Assembly (NCBI GenBank): GCA_003133205.1
Contig: PKWK01000008.1
Coordinates: 1 to 26,768, forward strand
Direction of reading: 5' to 3'
From: Granulicella sp.
GTDB lineage: Bacteria > Acidobacteriota > Terriglobia > Terriglobales > Acidobacteriaceae
DNA length: 26,768 nucleotides
Shown here: positions 13,969-21,000 of the stretch, in pieces
Position numbering within the stretch: position 1 is the stretch's first letter
How the letters are laid out: every line of letters starts with the position of its first letter
The notes under the pieces: generated by a model
The model's input: only the letters and a program-made list of their open reading frames with translations
Told to the model about the DNA's origin: nothing
Databases searched by the model: none
Made by a program: the position numbers and the translations under genes

Positions 13969-15690
13969 ATGGCAACCAATGATGCGCCTGAATTGCAGCA
14001 GCTAGCCTTACCTGGCAACACCGACTTGGCGCTATCGGCGACCGTGACCGCGACGACAGAGGAACTATCTCGACTTGCCGAGGTTCTGGACCCCAACTAC
14101 ACAATCTTTGATTCGCCCGAACACACGCATCAAGCGTTGTGCGATGTGGGTTATCTGACTACAGTAACGGTCTCAACGAACATCTTCTTTGCGGCCCGTC
14201 TGGATAAGCCTCTAATTCTTGAAGGCCCAGCCGGTGCGGGAAAGACAGAACTGGCACTCAGCGTTGCAAAAGCAGAGAAGTTGCGGCTTATACGCTTCCA
14301 GTGCTACGAGGGTATCTCGGACAAGCAGGCGATGGGCGACTACAATCAGGCGCTCCAGCAGATGTTCGTACTGCTCCAATCCAAAAACCAAACATGCACT
14401 TGGGATCAGATGCGGTCTGAAATTGTTGGGCGGTCCTACTTCATGCCTGGCCCTTTGCTTGAAGCGCTCGAATCACCGGATCGGGTTGTGCTCTTGATCG
14501 ACGAGCTTGACAAAGTTGACCATGCCTTTGAAGCGACTCTTCTGGAGATTCTTTCAGTCTGGCAGATGTCGGTTCCGCTAATGGGCACCATTAAGGCAAC
14601 AAGTCCCCCGTTTACCGTGATCACGTCTAACCATGAACGCCATCTCGGTTACCCAATCCTCCGCAGAGCAATCTATTTGCCGATTGAACATCCGACGGCC
14701 CAGGTCGAGGCGGCAATTGTGGCGCGCAAGACGCCGGAACTATCTCACGAACTCCATTGTTTTATTGCAGGCTTTGGTAAAGCGCTCCGTGCCTACCCAA
14801 TGGAGAAGTCGCCATCGATCTCCGAGATTGTGGATCTTGCAAAGGCTTTGTCACTTCTCGGCAGAACGACAATCAGTCCGGAAGACAAACTCATTTTGCT
14901 GCCGCTAATTGCTAAAACGGACTCCGACCGCAAGAAGCTCTTGATGAAGAGCAACTTCGAAAACATGATTCAGTTGGCAGGCCGCCATTTTAATGAACTT
15001 ATGGCTCCTAACCCCGGATCCATACAAATCATCATGCCGAAGGCAAAGGCAAAGTATGTGCCAACGATCCCGTGTGAAGTAATCTCAACCCCAAGAATTG
15101 TGAAGAAGGGGTGGGACGCGTGGGACATGCGCAACGCGCTACGGCTTTCAGTGTGGGCTGTTGTGGTGTTCTTCGCGATGGGTGTAGGTGCGCAGCAGGC
15201 TCAGCAGGCGCAGCCTCCTGTGCACCACCCGCCTGAGATGGTCTACTACGCCAACGCGTACGCCGACTACTACCACGTCCCTCGGGAGATAGTGTATGCC
15301 GTCATCACCCACGAGTCGGGCTGGAAGGCTAAGGCCGTTTCGAATATGGGCGCGATGGGACTGATGCAGTTGATGCCGGCGACTGCTGCGTACTACAGCG
15401 TTTCGGACCCATTTGACGTATCCCAAAACATTGGAGGCGGCGTTCACTATCTGGCTGACCTCATAGCCAAGTTGAACGATTGGAGGCTGGCGATCGCCGG
15501 CTACTATTGTGGCGAGACCTACCCCCGCACGCGGGGTCTTGAATATGCAAACAAAGACGTCGTCCAGTACGTGAACGCAATACAGCGTCTCTACGCCCAC
15601 GAGTTGTCCATTTCGCCGAAGCCAGAGGTGCCCCCGGCCGCACCGCCAGATGAGCCAATCCAGCAAGAGCCGCAAGAGGTAACCCCATGA
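13969..15690 (+). CDS. MoxR-type AAA ATPase fused to lytic transglycosylase (VirB1-like)
   Basis: One open frame of 573 codons joins two proteins normally separate. Residues about 45-345 are a MoxR/RavA-like AAA domain: Walker A GPAGAGKT at 86-93, Walker B VVLLIDELD at 173-181, TSNHERHLGYPILRR with sensor and arginine residues at 219-233. Residues 391-408 are hydrophobic (LSVWAVVVFFAMGVGAQ), and 424-545 are a transglycosylase SLT domain with catalytic Glu449 in THESGW, then MGAMGLMQLMP and the GGGVHYLADL and AGYYCG motifs. The tail is Pro-rich. The hydrophobic stretch begins with Met387 (ATG at 15127) and looks exactly like a signal peptide, so the transglycosylase may also be made separately from that codon. 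As VirB1, it would open peptidoglycan for the channel. The ATG at 13969 has only a distant GAGGAG. The next gene overlaps by four bases. Confidence 0.85.
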   Translation: MATNDAPELQQLALPGNTDLALSATVTATTEELSRLAEVLDPNYTIFDSPEHTHQALCDVGYLTTVTVSTNIFFAARLDKPLILEGPAGAGKTELALSVAKAEKLRLIRFQCYEGISDKQAMGDYNQALQQMFVLLQSKNQTCTWDQMRSEIVGRSYFMPGPLLEALESPDRVVLLIDELDKVDHAFEATLLEILSVWQMSVPLMGTIKATSPPFTVITSNHERHLGYPILRRAIYLPIEHPTAQVEAAIVARKTPELSHELHCFIAGFGKALRAYPMEKSPSISEIVDLAKALSLLGRTTISPEDKLILLPLIAKTDSDRKKLLMKSNFENMIQLAGRHFNELMAPNPGSIQIIMPKAKAKYVPTIPCEVISTPRIVKKGWDAWDMRNALRLSVWAVVVFFAMGVGAQQAQQAQPPVHHPPEMVYYANAYADYYHVPREIVYAVITHESGWKAKAVSNMGAMGLMQLMPATAAYYSVSDPFDVSQNIGGGVHYLADLIAKLNDWRLAIAGYYCGETYPRTRGLEYANKDVVQYVNAIQRLYAHELSISPKPEVPPAAPPDEPIQQEPQEVTP

Positions 15691-17030
15691 TCCGTCGCGC
15701 ACTCGCAACATTTACCGTATCGCTGGCCGTGGTGACGGCGTTCTCGCAGTCGGTAAACAACGCATGCCAGCCATCCACCGCTAAGAAACCCTCGGCCGCA
15801 GTTACAAGTTCAAAACTAAAACCAGCGGTCCAACACGCGAAACCGGCCGCGACTTCAGCCGTACCTCGCAAGCCGAGCGCAGTCTTGCCTACTACAGCTA
15901 AGGCACCATTCGTACCGAAGCCAATCCTCACGCGCCCATACGTGGCGGCGGTGGGGACTCCGCTGAGCGCGCCTGCATTGGTGGCACCGGTGATCACGCC
16001 ACACCCCAGAGACTTATCGGTCCACCCAAATCTGGAGTTTGTCCCGACGTCCAACCAGGTCGTCCGCGACATGCATCTGCGTCCGCTATTCACGTCGACG
16101 ATTCACGTCGGAGAAACTGTCAACTCTCTCGTGGTAGGAGCGCCGACCCTATTCGAAGTCGAACACAAGGATAGCGAACCAAACCTCATCTTCGTGAAGC
16201 CGTCGACTCATCTACCAGCTGAAAGCAACCTGCTTATCGCGTTAACATCCGGCGAGACAATCAGCATCCGTCTTATCTCGCCAGGAGATGCGGGTTCGAC
16301 CGACCCTACAGATTTTGTTGTGGACTATAGGGGTCGGAAGAGCATGTTTGAGAGTCGAGCTGTAGTTCTCGGAACGCCGGGGGGCAATATGACCGAACCG
16401 TCGCCCGAGAATGCACACGTCGTCGATGTAAACGATTCGTTGAGATCGCACCCGGCAGGCATGATAGCTGGGCACACAACGCTGGCCACAGCGTCTGGAC
16501 ACTCGACCTCTGCCACAAATACGGATTCTGCTCTCGATCATCAGTTTGTGATGGGCGCACCGCATTGGGTGACGGTCCCTGAATTAGCCAAATTGATCAA
16601 AGCCAACGCCAAGGCGCCGAACTGTATAGCAATCGCAATCGGGGAGATCCGGCAAGAAGGGGACAACATGGTTGTCAGCTTCTCGATCCTCAATATCAGT
16701 CACCACTGGGTCAGCATTATGCCGCCGCAGATTGAGTTGACCAACCCACTACTCAGCAAGAAAGAGGCAAAGAAAAAAGGGTCGTTCGCCCAGCCGGTTG
16801 CTTCCACGGATTACAAGCTGGACAACCCAAAGCTGAGCCCCGGGGATCGTGCAGATGGCTCGATTACGTTCCCGAAACCAGACTCTAAGATTTCCAAGGA
16901 AAGCCTCTTACTTCATATCGCCACGTCCGCGTCTATCGACACGCCGGTTTATTACCCGCTGCCATTTGTGGCCCCATCGTCCGAAGAAGTCATAGCACAA
17001 CAGGGAGGCACCAATGCCCGTACTCATTGA
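15687..17030 (+). CDS. virB9: VirB9/TrbG-like T4SS protein
   Basis: A 447-residue secreted protein. It starts with a signal peptide (residues 1-20, cleavage near AFSQS), then has a long Ala/Pro/Lys linker to about residue 120. Residues about 130-215 match the VirB9/CagX beta domain: LRPLFTSTIHVGETVNSLVVG, LFEVEHKDSEPNLIFVKPSTHLPAESNLLIALTSGETISIRL. The C-terminal part (about 300-430) is beta-rich and may correspond to the VirB9 domain that joins VirB10 and VirB7 in the outer-membrane core, but it is divergent (HQFVMGAPHWVTVPELAKLI; MVVSFSILNISHHWVSIMP). It is longer than usual VirB9 (about 290 residues). The ATG overlaps the stop of the previous gene (ATGA) and has an AGAGG site. Position directly before virB10 supports the call. 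Confidence 0.8.
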   Translation: MIRRALATFTVSLAVVTAFSQSVNNACQPSTAKKPSAAVTSSKLKPAVQHAKPAATSAVPRKPSAVLPTTAKAPFVPKPILTRPYVAAVGTPLSAPALVAPVITPHPRDLSVHPNLEFVPTSNQVVRDMHLRPLFTSTIHVGETVNSLVVGAPTLFEVEHKDSEPNLIFVKPSTHLPAESNLLIALTSGETISIRLISPGDAGSTDPTDFVVDYRGRKSMFESRAVVLGTPGGNMTEPSPENAHVVDVNDSLRSHPAGMIAGHTTLATASGHSTSATNTDSALDHQFVMGAPHWVTVPELAKLIKANAKAPNCIAIAIGEIRQEGDNMVVSFSILNISHHWVSIMPPQIELTNPLLSKKEAKKKGSFAQPVASTDYKLDNPKLSPGDRADGSITFPKPDSKISKESLLLHIATSASIDTPVYYPLPFVAPSSEEVIAQQGGTNARTH

Positions 17031-18264
17031 AAAGCAGGAACCATTACCAGCCGAGGAGAAGGCAACTCCGGTTGTTGGCACTGTAGAAGCCCCGGAAACC
17101 ACACAAGATAAAGGCTTCTTCGTGTCGCGTCGAAAGGTGGACTTTGACCAGAACGGCAGCAAATCGATGACTATCGCGGCTATTGTGTGCGTCGCCGCCA
17201 TTGGCGGCGTGTTTGCTCTATCCCATAAGGAAGGCGCAGGCACTAAGAAGCAGCAAGCGACAACGGTTGCGACGCCTGTCAAGCCCGTGACTCAACCAAG
17301 CGCCGCATATCAACCTGGCGACCGCGCCGTAGAGACTTCGGAAGGAAAGCGAGATCAGGCCGTCTCGGCATCAGATATCGAAAACACCAAGAACTCTAAT
17401 CCCAATGCGGATTCATCGATTGCTAACCCAAAACGCCAAATTGGGCCGGCGCCTCCTAAGTATGCCGCGACTCAGAGCGTGCGGACGAATCTAGGTGCGG
17501 TACCGCCGTTTCAAGCACCTTCTTATACGTACGGAGCAACCTCCGTGCCGCCAGCTCCAAGTATTGGCCTCGGTCCTGCTGTGGTGACAGAGCAAGCGAG
17601 GCAATACCAGGACGCGGTTACAAAGCCGTCGTATGTCTTTGCGGCTGCTGCTGCAGCAAGTAGCGCTGGAGGAGATGTAGAGCCCATAACGAACTTCGGA
17701 CTTGAACCCGGTTTCCACCTACCAGCACACCTTGAATCGAGCGTTAGCACATTGGGTGGCGTCCCCGCGGTCGCAATCATCGAATACAACTATGTGCGCA
17801 ATGGCAGGGTGATCATCCCTGCCGGTAGCCGTGTCATTGGCAAGATCGGTGGTGCCAGTTCGACAGGGCTCGTTCAAATCACTTTCACTGAGATATATCT
17901 GCCCAACGGGACCACGATACCCATTAACGCGGTTGCTTTAGACTCTTCGTTGCGCCTCATCAAAGGTGTGGTTACGGGGAAAAACACAGGCAAACAGATC
18001 ATCCTCGGTGCGTTGAGTAGCGCAGGATCGTTGGGTGCTGGCTTTCTGACATCCAGCAATACTGTGACGCAAACAGACCTCGCACGGAATCAGATCGCGG
18101 CCAATATCGGGCGGTCTGGCGACCAGGCTATTCAACAACTCCAGGTTGGCCAATCGATTGTCGTTACCGTGCCGTCGGGTGTATTGGTTTACGTCACATT
18201 TGTCGCGCCAGTTCGGTCAGCCGCCGCGACACCAACTGCGCGCCCGACGTCCGCAAAAAATTAG
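17014..18264 (+). CDS. virB10: VirB10/TrbI-like T4SS scaffold protein
   Basis: A 416-residue bitopic protein that spans from the inner to the outer membrane in the T4SS core. It has a cytoplasmic N-terminus (1-50), one membrane helix (about 52-70, MTIAAIVCVAAIGGVFALS), a periplasmic Pro/Lys-rich linker (about 75-210) and a C-terminal TrbI beta-barrel domain from about 225. The domain shows the family pattern HLESSVSTLGGVPAVAIIEYNY, NGRVIIPAGSRVIGKIGG, GLVQITFTEIYLPNGTTIPINAVALD, then a helix-loop-helix antenna region around residues 328-350 (IILGALSSAGSLGAGFLTS) and GQSIVVTVPSGVLVYVTF at the end. Translation starts 17 bases inside virB9 with GGGAGG five bases upstream. Length is typical. It works with the VirB9-like protein just upstream. 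Confidence 0.92.
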   Translation: MPVLIEKQEPLPAEEKATPVVGTVEAPETTQDKGFFVSRRKVDFDQNGSKSMTIAAIVCVAAIGGVFALSHKEGAGTKKQQATTVATPVKPVTQPSAAYQPGDRAVETSEGKRDQAVSASDIENTKNSNPNADSSIANPKRQIGPAPPKYAATQSVRTNLGAVPPFQAPSYTYGATSVPPAPSIGLGPAVVTEQARQYQDAVTKPSYVFAAAAAASSAGGDVEPITNFGLEPGFHLPAHLESSVSTLGGVPAVAIIEYNYVRNGRVIIPAGSRVIGKIGGASSTGLVQITFTEIYLPNGTTIPINAVALDSSLRLIKGVVTGKNTGKQIILGALSSAGSLGAGFLTSSNTVTQTDLARNQIAANIGRSGDQAIQQLQVGQSIVVTVPSGVLVYVTFVAPVRSAAATPTARPTSAKN

Positions 18265-18329
18265 AAGACAGTCCGCAGCCGTCGAGTGAAGGTCGCGGAA
18301 TATCAGACGAGAGGATGGAAGGCAACTAA

Positions 18330-18464
18330 ATGCGCATTGCACTTGAATTCGCTGTAACCGTAGTCGTGGGATCCCCGTTGATTGGCATGTTGGCGGGGCA
18401 TATATGGGCGCGAGCTCATCGCCAAAACCAGACGGCAGTCCGATCGAGCAGTACCTTAACGTAG
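18330..18464 (+). CDS. 44-residue single-span membrane peptide
   Basis: A small open frame of 44 codons between virB10 and the pilin gene. It has a GGAAGG ribosome-binding site seven bases before its ATG. The translation begins MRIALEFAVTVVVGSPLIGM, followed by LAGHIWARAHRQ: one hydrophobic helix (about 3-27) and then a basic, positively charged tail, which suggests an N-out/C-in inner-membrane peptide. It lacks a lipobox cysteine, so it is not a typical VirB7 lipoprotein despite its place. It could be a small T4SS accessory or an exclusion factor. I do not recognise it; the good ribosome-binding site and the tidy fit in the operon are the support. Confidence 0.5.
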   Translation: MRIALEFAVTVVVGSPLIGMLAGHIWARAHRQNQTAVRSSSTLT

Positions 18465-18533
18465 TCTTTTGCAACAGATTGGTCTTCTAACGTCACACCG
18501 CAGGCCAAACTCTACCACCGCCATACATGGTAC

Positions 18534-18544
18534 TGGTATATAGT
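18534..18544 (+). promoter_or_regulatory. Candidate extended -10 promoter before pilin gene
   Basis: TGGTATATAGT (18534-18544) lies 28 bases upstream of the pilin start, a sensible leader length. No good -35 is seen. A separate promoter here plus the terminator after the pilin would allow high pilin expression. Confidence 0.35.
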
Positions 18545-18572
18545 TGGTAAAGGAACTAAGGAGCAACTTCAT

Positions 18573-19022
18573 ATGAAATGCAATCTTTTCACTAGGCCTT
18601 CGACGACCCCGGACTCGTTGAACGCTTCTTCGAATCAGGGGCGGTCCATGACCAAGCCCGATGCAGCCCGGCATCAACGTATTACGTGCTGGCTCGCGCT
18701 AATGTTTATGGTCGGCGCAATCACGCTCGGCCCTGTGATGGCGATTGCGCAGACAACCGGCGCATCTCCCACCTTCAACGCAACCGTTCAGGGGCAATCC
18801 GCGAGTACCGTGGAAGGCACCTTCGGCAACGTCGTCAACTACATCGGCAACGTAATCTGCCCAGTTGGAGCTGCGTTGATGGTCGCGGCGACACTTGTGC
18901 AGGTGAAGAGCGGCAAAGGTTGGGTTGGTTCAGCAATCACTGCGGGCGGATTGCTCGCGGTCAGCGGTATCACGCGGCTTATCGAGACGATGGTTACCAA
19001 CGGTCAGTCGGCTCTGAAGTAA
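18573..19022 (+). CDS. virB2: VirB2/TrbC-like pilin
   Basis: A 149-residue pre-pilin. The long n-region and hydrophobic core (about residues 37-57) form a signal peptide of VirB2 type, with cleavage expected after AIA at residue 59. The mature part of about 90 residues has two membrane helices: about 87-109 (VVNYIGNVICPVGAALMVAATL) and about 116-137 (GWVGSAITAGGLLAVSGITRLI), separated by the short basic loop KSGKGW. This two-helix hairpin with a positively charged loop is the VirB2/TrbC architecture. An AGGAG site lies about 8 bases before the ATG. The gene is followed within 20 bases by a terminator hairpin. A paralogous hairpin occurs in the gene at 20135. It would form the conjugative pilus. 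Assignment rests on topology and operon position. Confidence 0.8.
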   Translation: MKCNLFTRPSTTPDSLNASSNQGRSMTKPDAARHQRITCWLALMFMVGAITLGPVMAIAQTTGASPTFNATVQGQSASTVEGTFGNVVNYIGNVICPVGAALMVAATLVQVKSGKGWVGSAITAGGLLAVSGITRLIETMVTNGQSALK

Positions 19023-19037
19023 CTCAGCGCCCTCATG

Positions 19038-19076
19038 CGGGACGTTGCGGCGCAGGCCTCAACGTCCCGTTTCTTT
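19038..19076 (+). terminator. Rho-independent terminator after pilin gene
   Basis: CGGGACGTT (19038-19046) and AACGTCCCG (19061-19069) form a perfect 9-bp GC-rich stem with a 14-base loop, followed by TTTCTTT. It sits between the pilin and the rest of the operon, so it probably attenuates rather than ends transcription of the downstream genes. Confidence 0.75.
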
Positions 19077-19096
19077 GCACTCATTGGAATACAAGC

Positions 19097-19771
19097 ATGC
19101 CGACACCTACGTTATTCAATGCGCTCTATTCGCTTCTCCTGACATGCGCGACGCCGCTGGCGCTGTTTTGCTTCGTCATGGCTGGATTTCAGCTAAGAGA
19201 AGAAGGAGGCACTAACTTCTCTTCAAATGGTGGCTTCTTTCGGTGGATACTTTGGGGCGCCGTATTCCTGACCTTGACCGGAATATTCGCATGGTTGAGC
19301 GCAGAAGGGTTTGGTGGAGCGTTTGGAGCCAGTGGGACTACCGCGGCATACACCGCGCCAATCGCGTCGGCTGTGAAGGATTTCGTATATAACGTGCTGC
19401 GCGATCGCATCGTGCCGGTAGTAGCGGGGGCCTTAGTTCTCAAATCTCTCTTGGATACAGGGGAAGGTCGAAGCCCCTTTCCCTCCATTATCGCGGCCCT
19501 CTTCCTGCTTGGCGTTGGCGGCTTCTTTACCCAGGCGCAAGGGTGGAATGACGGAACTCAGTACGCGACCTCGAACATGCTCAAGAGCATGTTGAATTGG
19601 GCCATGACATCTGTCGCGCCTGTACTTGGCGCGATGTCAATCTACGGCGCAATCGTTCAGTTCGTCCGCAAGCAGAACTGGTCAATCTATCTCATCGTCG
19701 GTGCCGGACTTTTGGTGGTCCCTGTGCTGTGGACGCTCATTCAGAAATGGGCAGGAGTGACACTATCATGA
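19097..19771 (+). CDS. Polytopic membrane protein of T4SS operon
   Basis: A 224-residue integral membrane protein that I do not recognise. It has about six to seven hydrophobic helices, grouped as hairpins: about 10-30 (SLLLTCATPLALFCFVMAGF) with 47-66 (FRWILWGAVFLTLTGIFAWL), about 106-118 with 128-144 (PSIIAALFLLGVGGFF), and about 173-190 with 196-216 (IYLIVGAGLLVVPVLWTLI). The frame is open upstream to 18686 but overlaps the pilin and terminator there. The ATG at 19097, just past the terminator, is the sensible start, though its ribosome-binding site is weak. It overlaps the next gene by four bases (ATGA). It may be an inner-membrane channel or pilin-assembly component. The repeated hairpins faintly recall the pilin genes around it, which I cannot test by eye. 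Confidence 0.7.
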   Translation: MPTPTLFNALYSLLLTCATPLALFCFVMAGFQLREEGGTNFSSNGGFFRWILWGAVFLTLTGIFAWLSAEGFGGAFGASGTTAAYTAPIASAVKDFVYNVLRDRIVPVVAGALVLKSLLDTGEGRSPFPSIIAALFLLGVGGFFTQAQGWNDGTQYATSNMLKSMLNWAMTSVAPVLGAMSIYGAIVQFVRKQNWSIYLIVGAGLLVVPVLWTLIQKWAGVTLS

Positions 19772-20142
19772 CTTTCGACACATCAAACTCCGCAATTCGC
19801 ACTCGCTTCTTATCGTGGGTCTGCGCCTTAGTCGTTCTGACTATTACATTCGGCTTCGCGCGGCTTGCGTTTAGCCGACTGCCAATCTTCGCTCTACTTG
19901 CTGTGGCTGGATTCAAGTACGCCTCGATGTTCTACGTTGCTGGCCGACTAATAGAGCAGGTGTGGTGCTACATCAGTAAGTCGGCGGCACGCTGCCTTGT
20001 GGATGCCTCGAAAGACGGACCTGCGTCATCGAAGGAGAGCGAAGTGCGTCAGCCACGCAAGCATTCGCTCCGCAGCCAAATGCGCCAAGTCCGGCAGGCA
20101 CACGTTCTCAATGAAAAGGGCAGCGAGGTGTCGCATGGGTAG
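19768..20142 (+). CDS. Small membrane protein of T4SS operon
   Basis: A 124-residue protein of unknown function. The N-terminal half has two membrane helices (about 13-33, RFLSWVCALVVLTITFGFAR, and about 38-58, LPIFALLAVAGFKYASMFYVAG), and the C-terminal half (65-124) is soluble and strongly basic (RQPRKHSLRSQMRQVRQAH), presumably cytoplasmic and possibly nucleic-acid or membrane-surface binding. The start at 19768 overlaps the previous stop (ATGA). Its end overlaps the next gene by eight bases (ATGGGTAG), so translation is probably coupled along this part of the operon. The frame extends upstream, but the coupled ATG is preferred. I do not recognise a family. Confidence 0.68.
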   Translation: MTFDTSNSAIRTRFLSWVCALVVLTITFGFARLAFSRLPIFALLAVAGFKYASMFYVAGRLIEQVWCYISKSAARCLVDASKDGPASSKESEVRQPRKHSLRSQMRQVRQAHVLNEKGSEVSHG

Positions 20143-20659
20143 CGGAAGCTTCTTGACCGGACTGGAAGGCCTTACGGAGTGGATTGGGTATCTAATCCTT
20201 CCGACCCTGGCCGGCTTTTGTGTTGTGATGGCGATCAACAATTACAGGCAAGGTGAAAACGGAGAGCGCAGTATGTTGGCTGCAATTCTCTGTCTAATGG
20301 GCCCCGCTTGCGCCCTACTCGTCAGCGCATGGGTGACCAAGGTGCCAGCCGCCCCAGCGCCGGCTACTGACGCACTTTCAGGGGCACTTATGAACGCCCT
20401 CAATTTTGTTGGCAACGTCATCCTGCCGCTGGGGGCCGCTTATAACGTTGCGCGAGGTGTGTTGGATATAGGCGGAGTAATGAAGGCACGGAGCAGCGTT
20501 CACGATAGGGCCCACCACTTCATAGTGGCGTTTGGATGCTTATCTGTTTCCGGGATACTGCGCCTACTCGAACACTTCGTGACTACCGCGAAGGCCGTCA
20601 CCTACCTCCAGCTCTACATCCACGTCTCCGGAGGTATCCACTCATGCCTTTACGTGTAA
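20135..20659 (+). CDS. Double-hairpin pilin-like membrane protein
   Basis: A 174-residue membrane protein with about four helices. The second half (about residues 84-153) resembles the mature VirB2-like pilin encoded upstream: NFVGNVILPLGAAYNVA against NYIGNVICPVGAALMVA, and CLSVSGILRLLEHFVT against LLAVSGITRLIETMVT. The first half (about 15-68) has the same layout (WIGYLILPTLAGFCVVMAIN, then MLAAILCLMGPACALLVSAW), so the protein looks like two pilin hairpins in tandem. It has no signal peptide like that of the pilin. GAGG lies six bases before the ATG at 20135. The end overlaps virB3 by 16 bases. It may be a minor pilin, an inner-membrane platform subunit or a pilin-assembly factor; function is inference. 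Confidence 0.75.
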   Translation: MGSGSFLTGLEGLTEWIGYLILPTLAGFCVVMAINNYRQGENGERSMLAAILCLMGPACALLVSAWVTKVPAAPAPATDALSGALMNALNFVGNVILPLGAAYNVARGVLDIGGVMKARSSVHDRAHHFIVAFGCLSVSGILRLLEHFVTTAKAVTYLQLYIHVSGGIHSCLYV

Positions 20660-21000
20660 GCCCTGTCTCTCGCAATCTCAACGCGCAGATTATGCTCTTC
20701 GGTCTGGAGTTCGAGGACCTCATGGTAATAACCGTGCTCGGTGTGGCGGCAATGCTCCTCGGGCAGTTTTTCTTCTCGGATCGGTACTTGTTCTTCTTGC
20801 CGATGAACTGGGCACTTCTGTTGATAGTGGTCTGTTCCAGTGTTCCCGCGCTGATGTTGCTGAAGTATGGCAAGCCGCGGGGGTATACCGCCGCCCTCTT
20901 TAATTGGTACACGAAGCCCCACGCCTACTCGGGTCTAGAGCCAGACACGGAACTGGTCAGCCCATTCATCGAGGATTCCGAAGGAGACGAAATTGCCTAA
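20644..21000 (+). CDS. virB3: VirB3/TrbD-like protein
   Basis: A 118-residue inner-membrane protein. It has a short polar N-terminus, then two close membrane helices at about 25-43 (EDLMVITVLGVAAMLLGQFF) and about 52-70 (MNWALLLIVVCSSVPALMLL), followed by a cytoplasmic tail with GKPRGYTAALFNWYTKPHAYSG, which resembles the KxP...L region of VirB3/TraL-type proteins, and an acidic end. Size, topology and position immediately before virB4 fit VirB3, which partners VirB4 in the inner-membrane complex. GGAGG lies nine bases before the ATG at 20644, inside the previous gene. Its stop overlaps the virB4 start by eight bases. Confidence 0.8.
   Translation: MPLRVSPVSRNLNAQIMLFGLEFEDLMVITVLGVAAMLLGQFFFSDRYLFFLPMNWALLLIVVCSSVPALMLLKYGKPRGYTAALFNWYTKPHAYSGLEPDTELVSPFIEDSEGDEIA

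Noticed and set aside
15461..16093. 210-codon minus-strand open frame
   Set aside because: Antisense to the transglycosylase domain and the VirB9 signal-peptide region, both well supported.
18686..19096. Upstream extension of the membrane protein at 19097
   Set aside because: It overlaps the pilin gene and the terminator hairpin, and its translation is Arg/Gly/His-rich noise.
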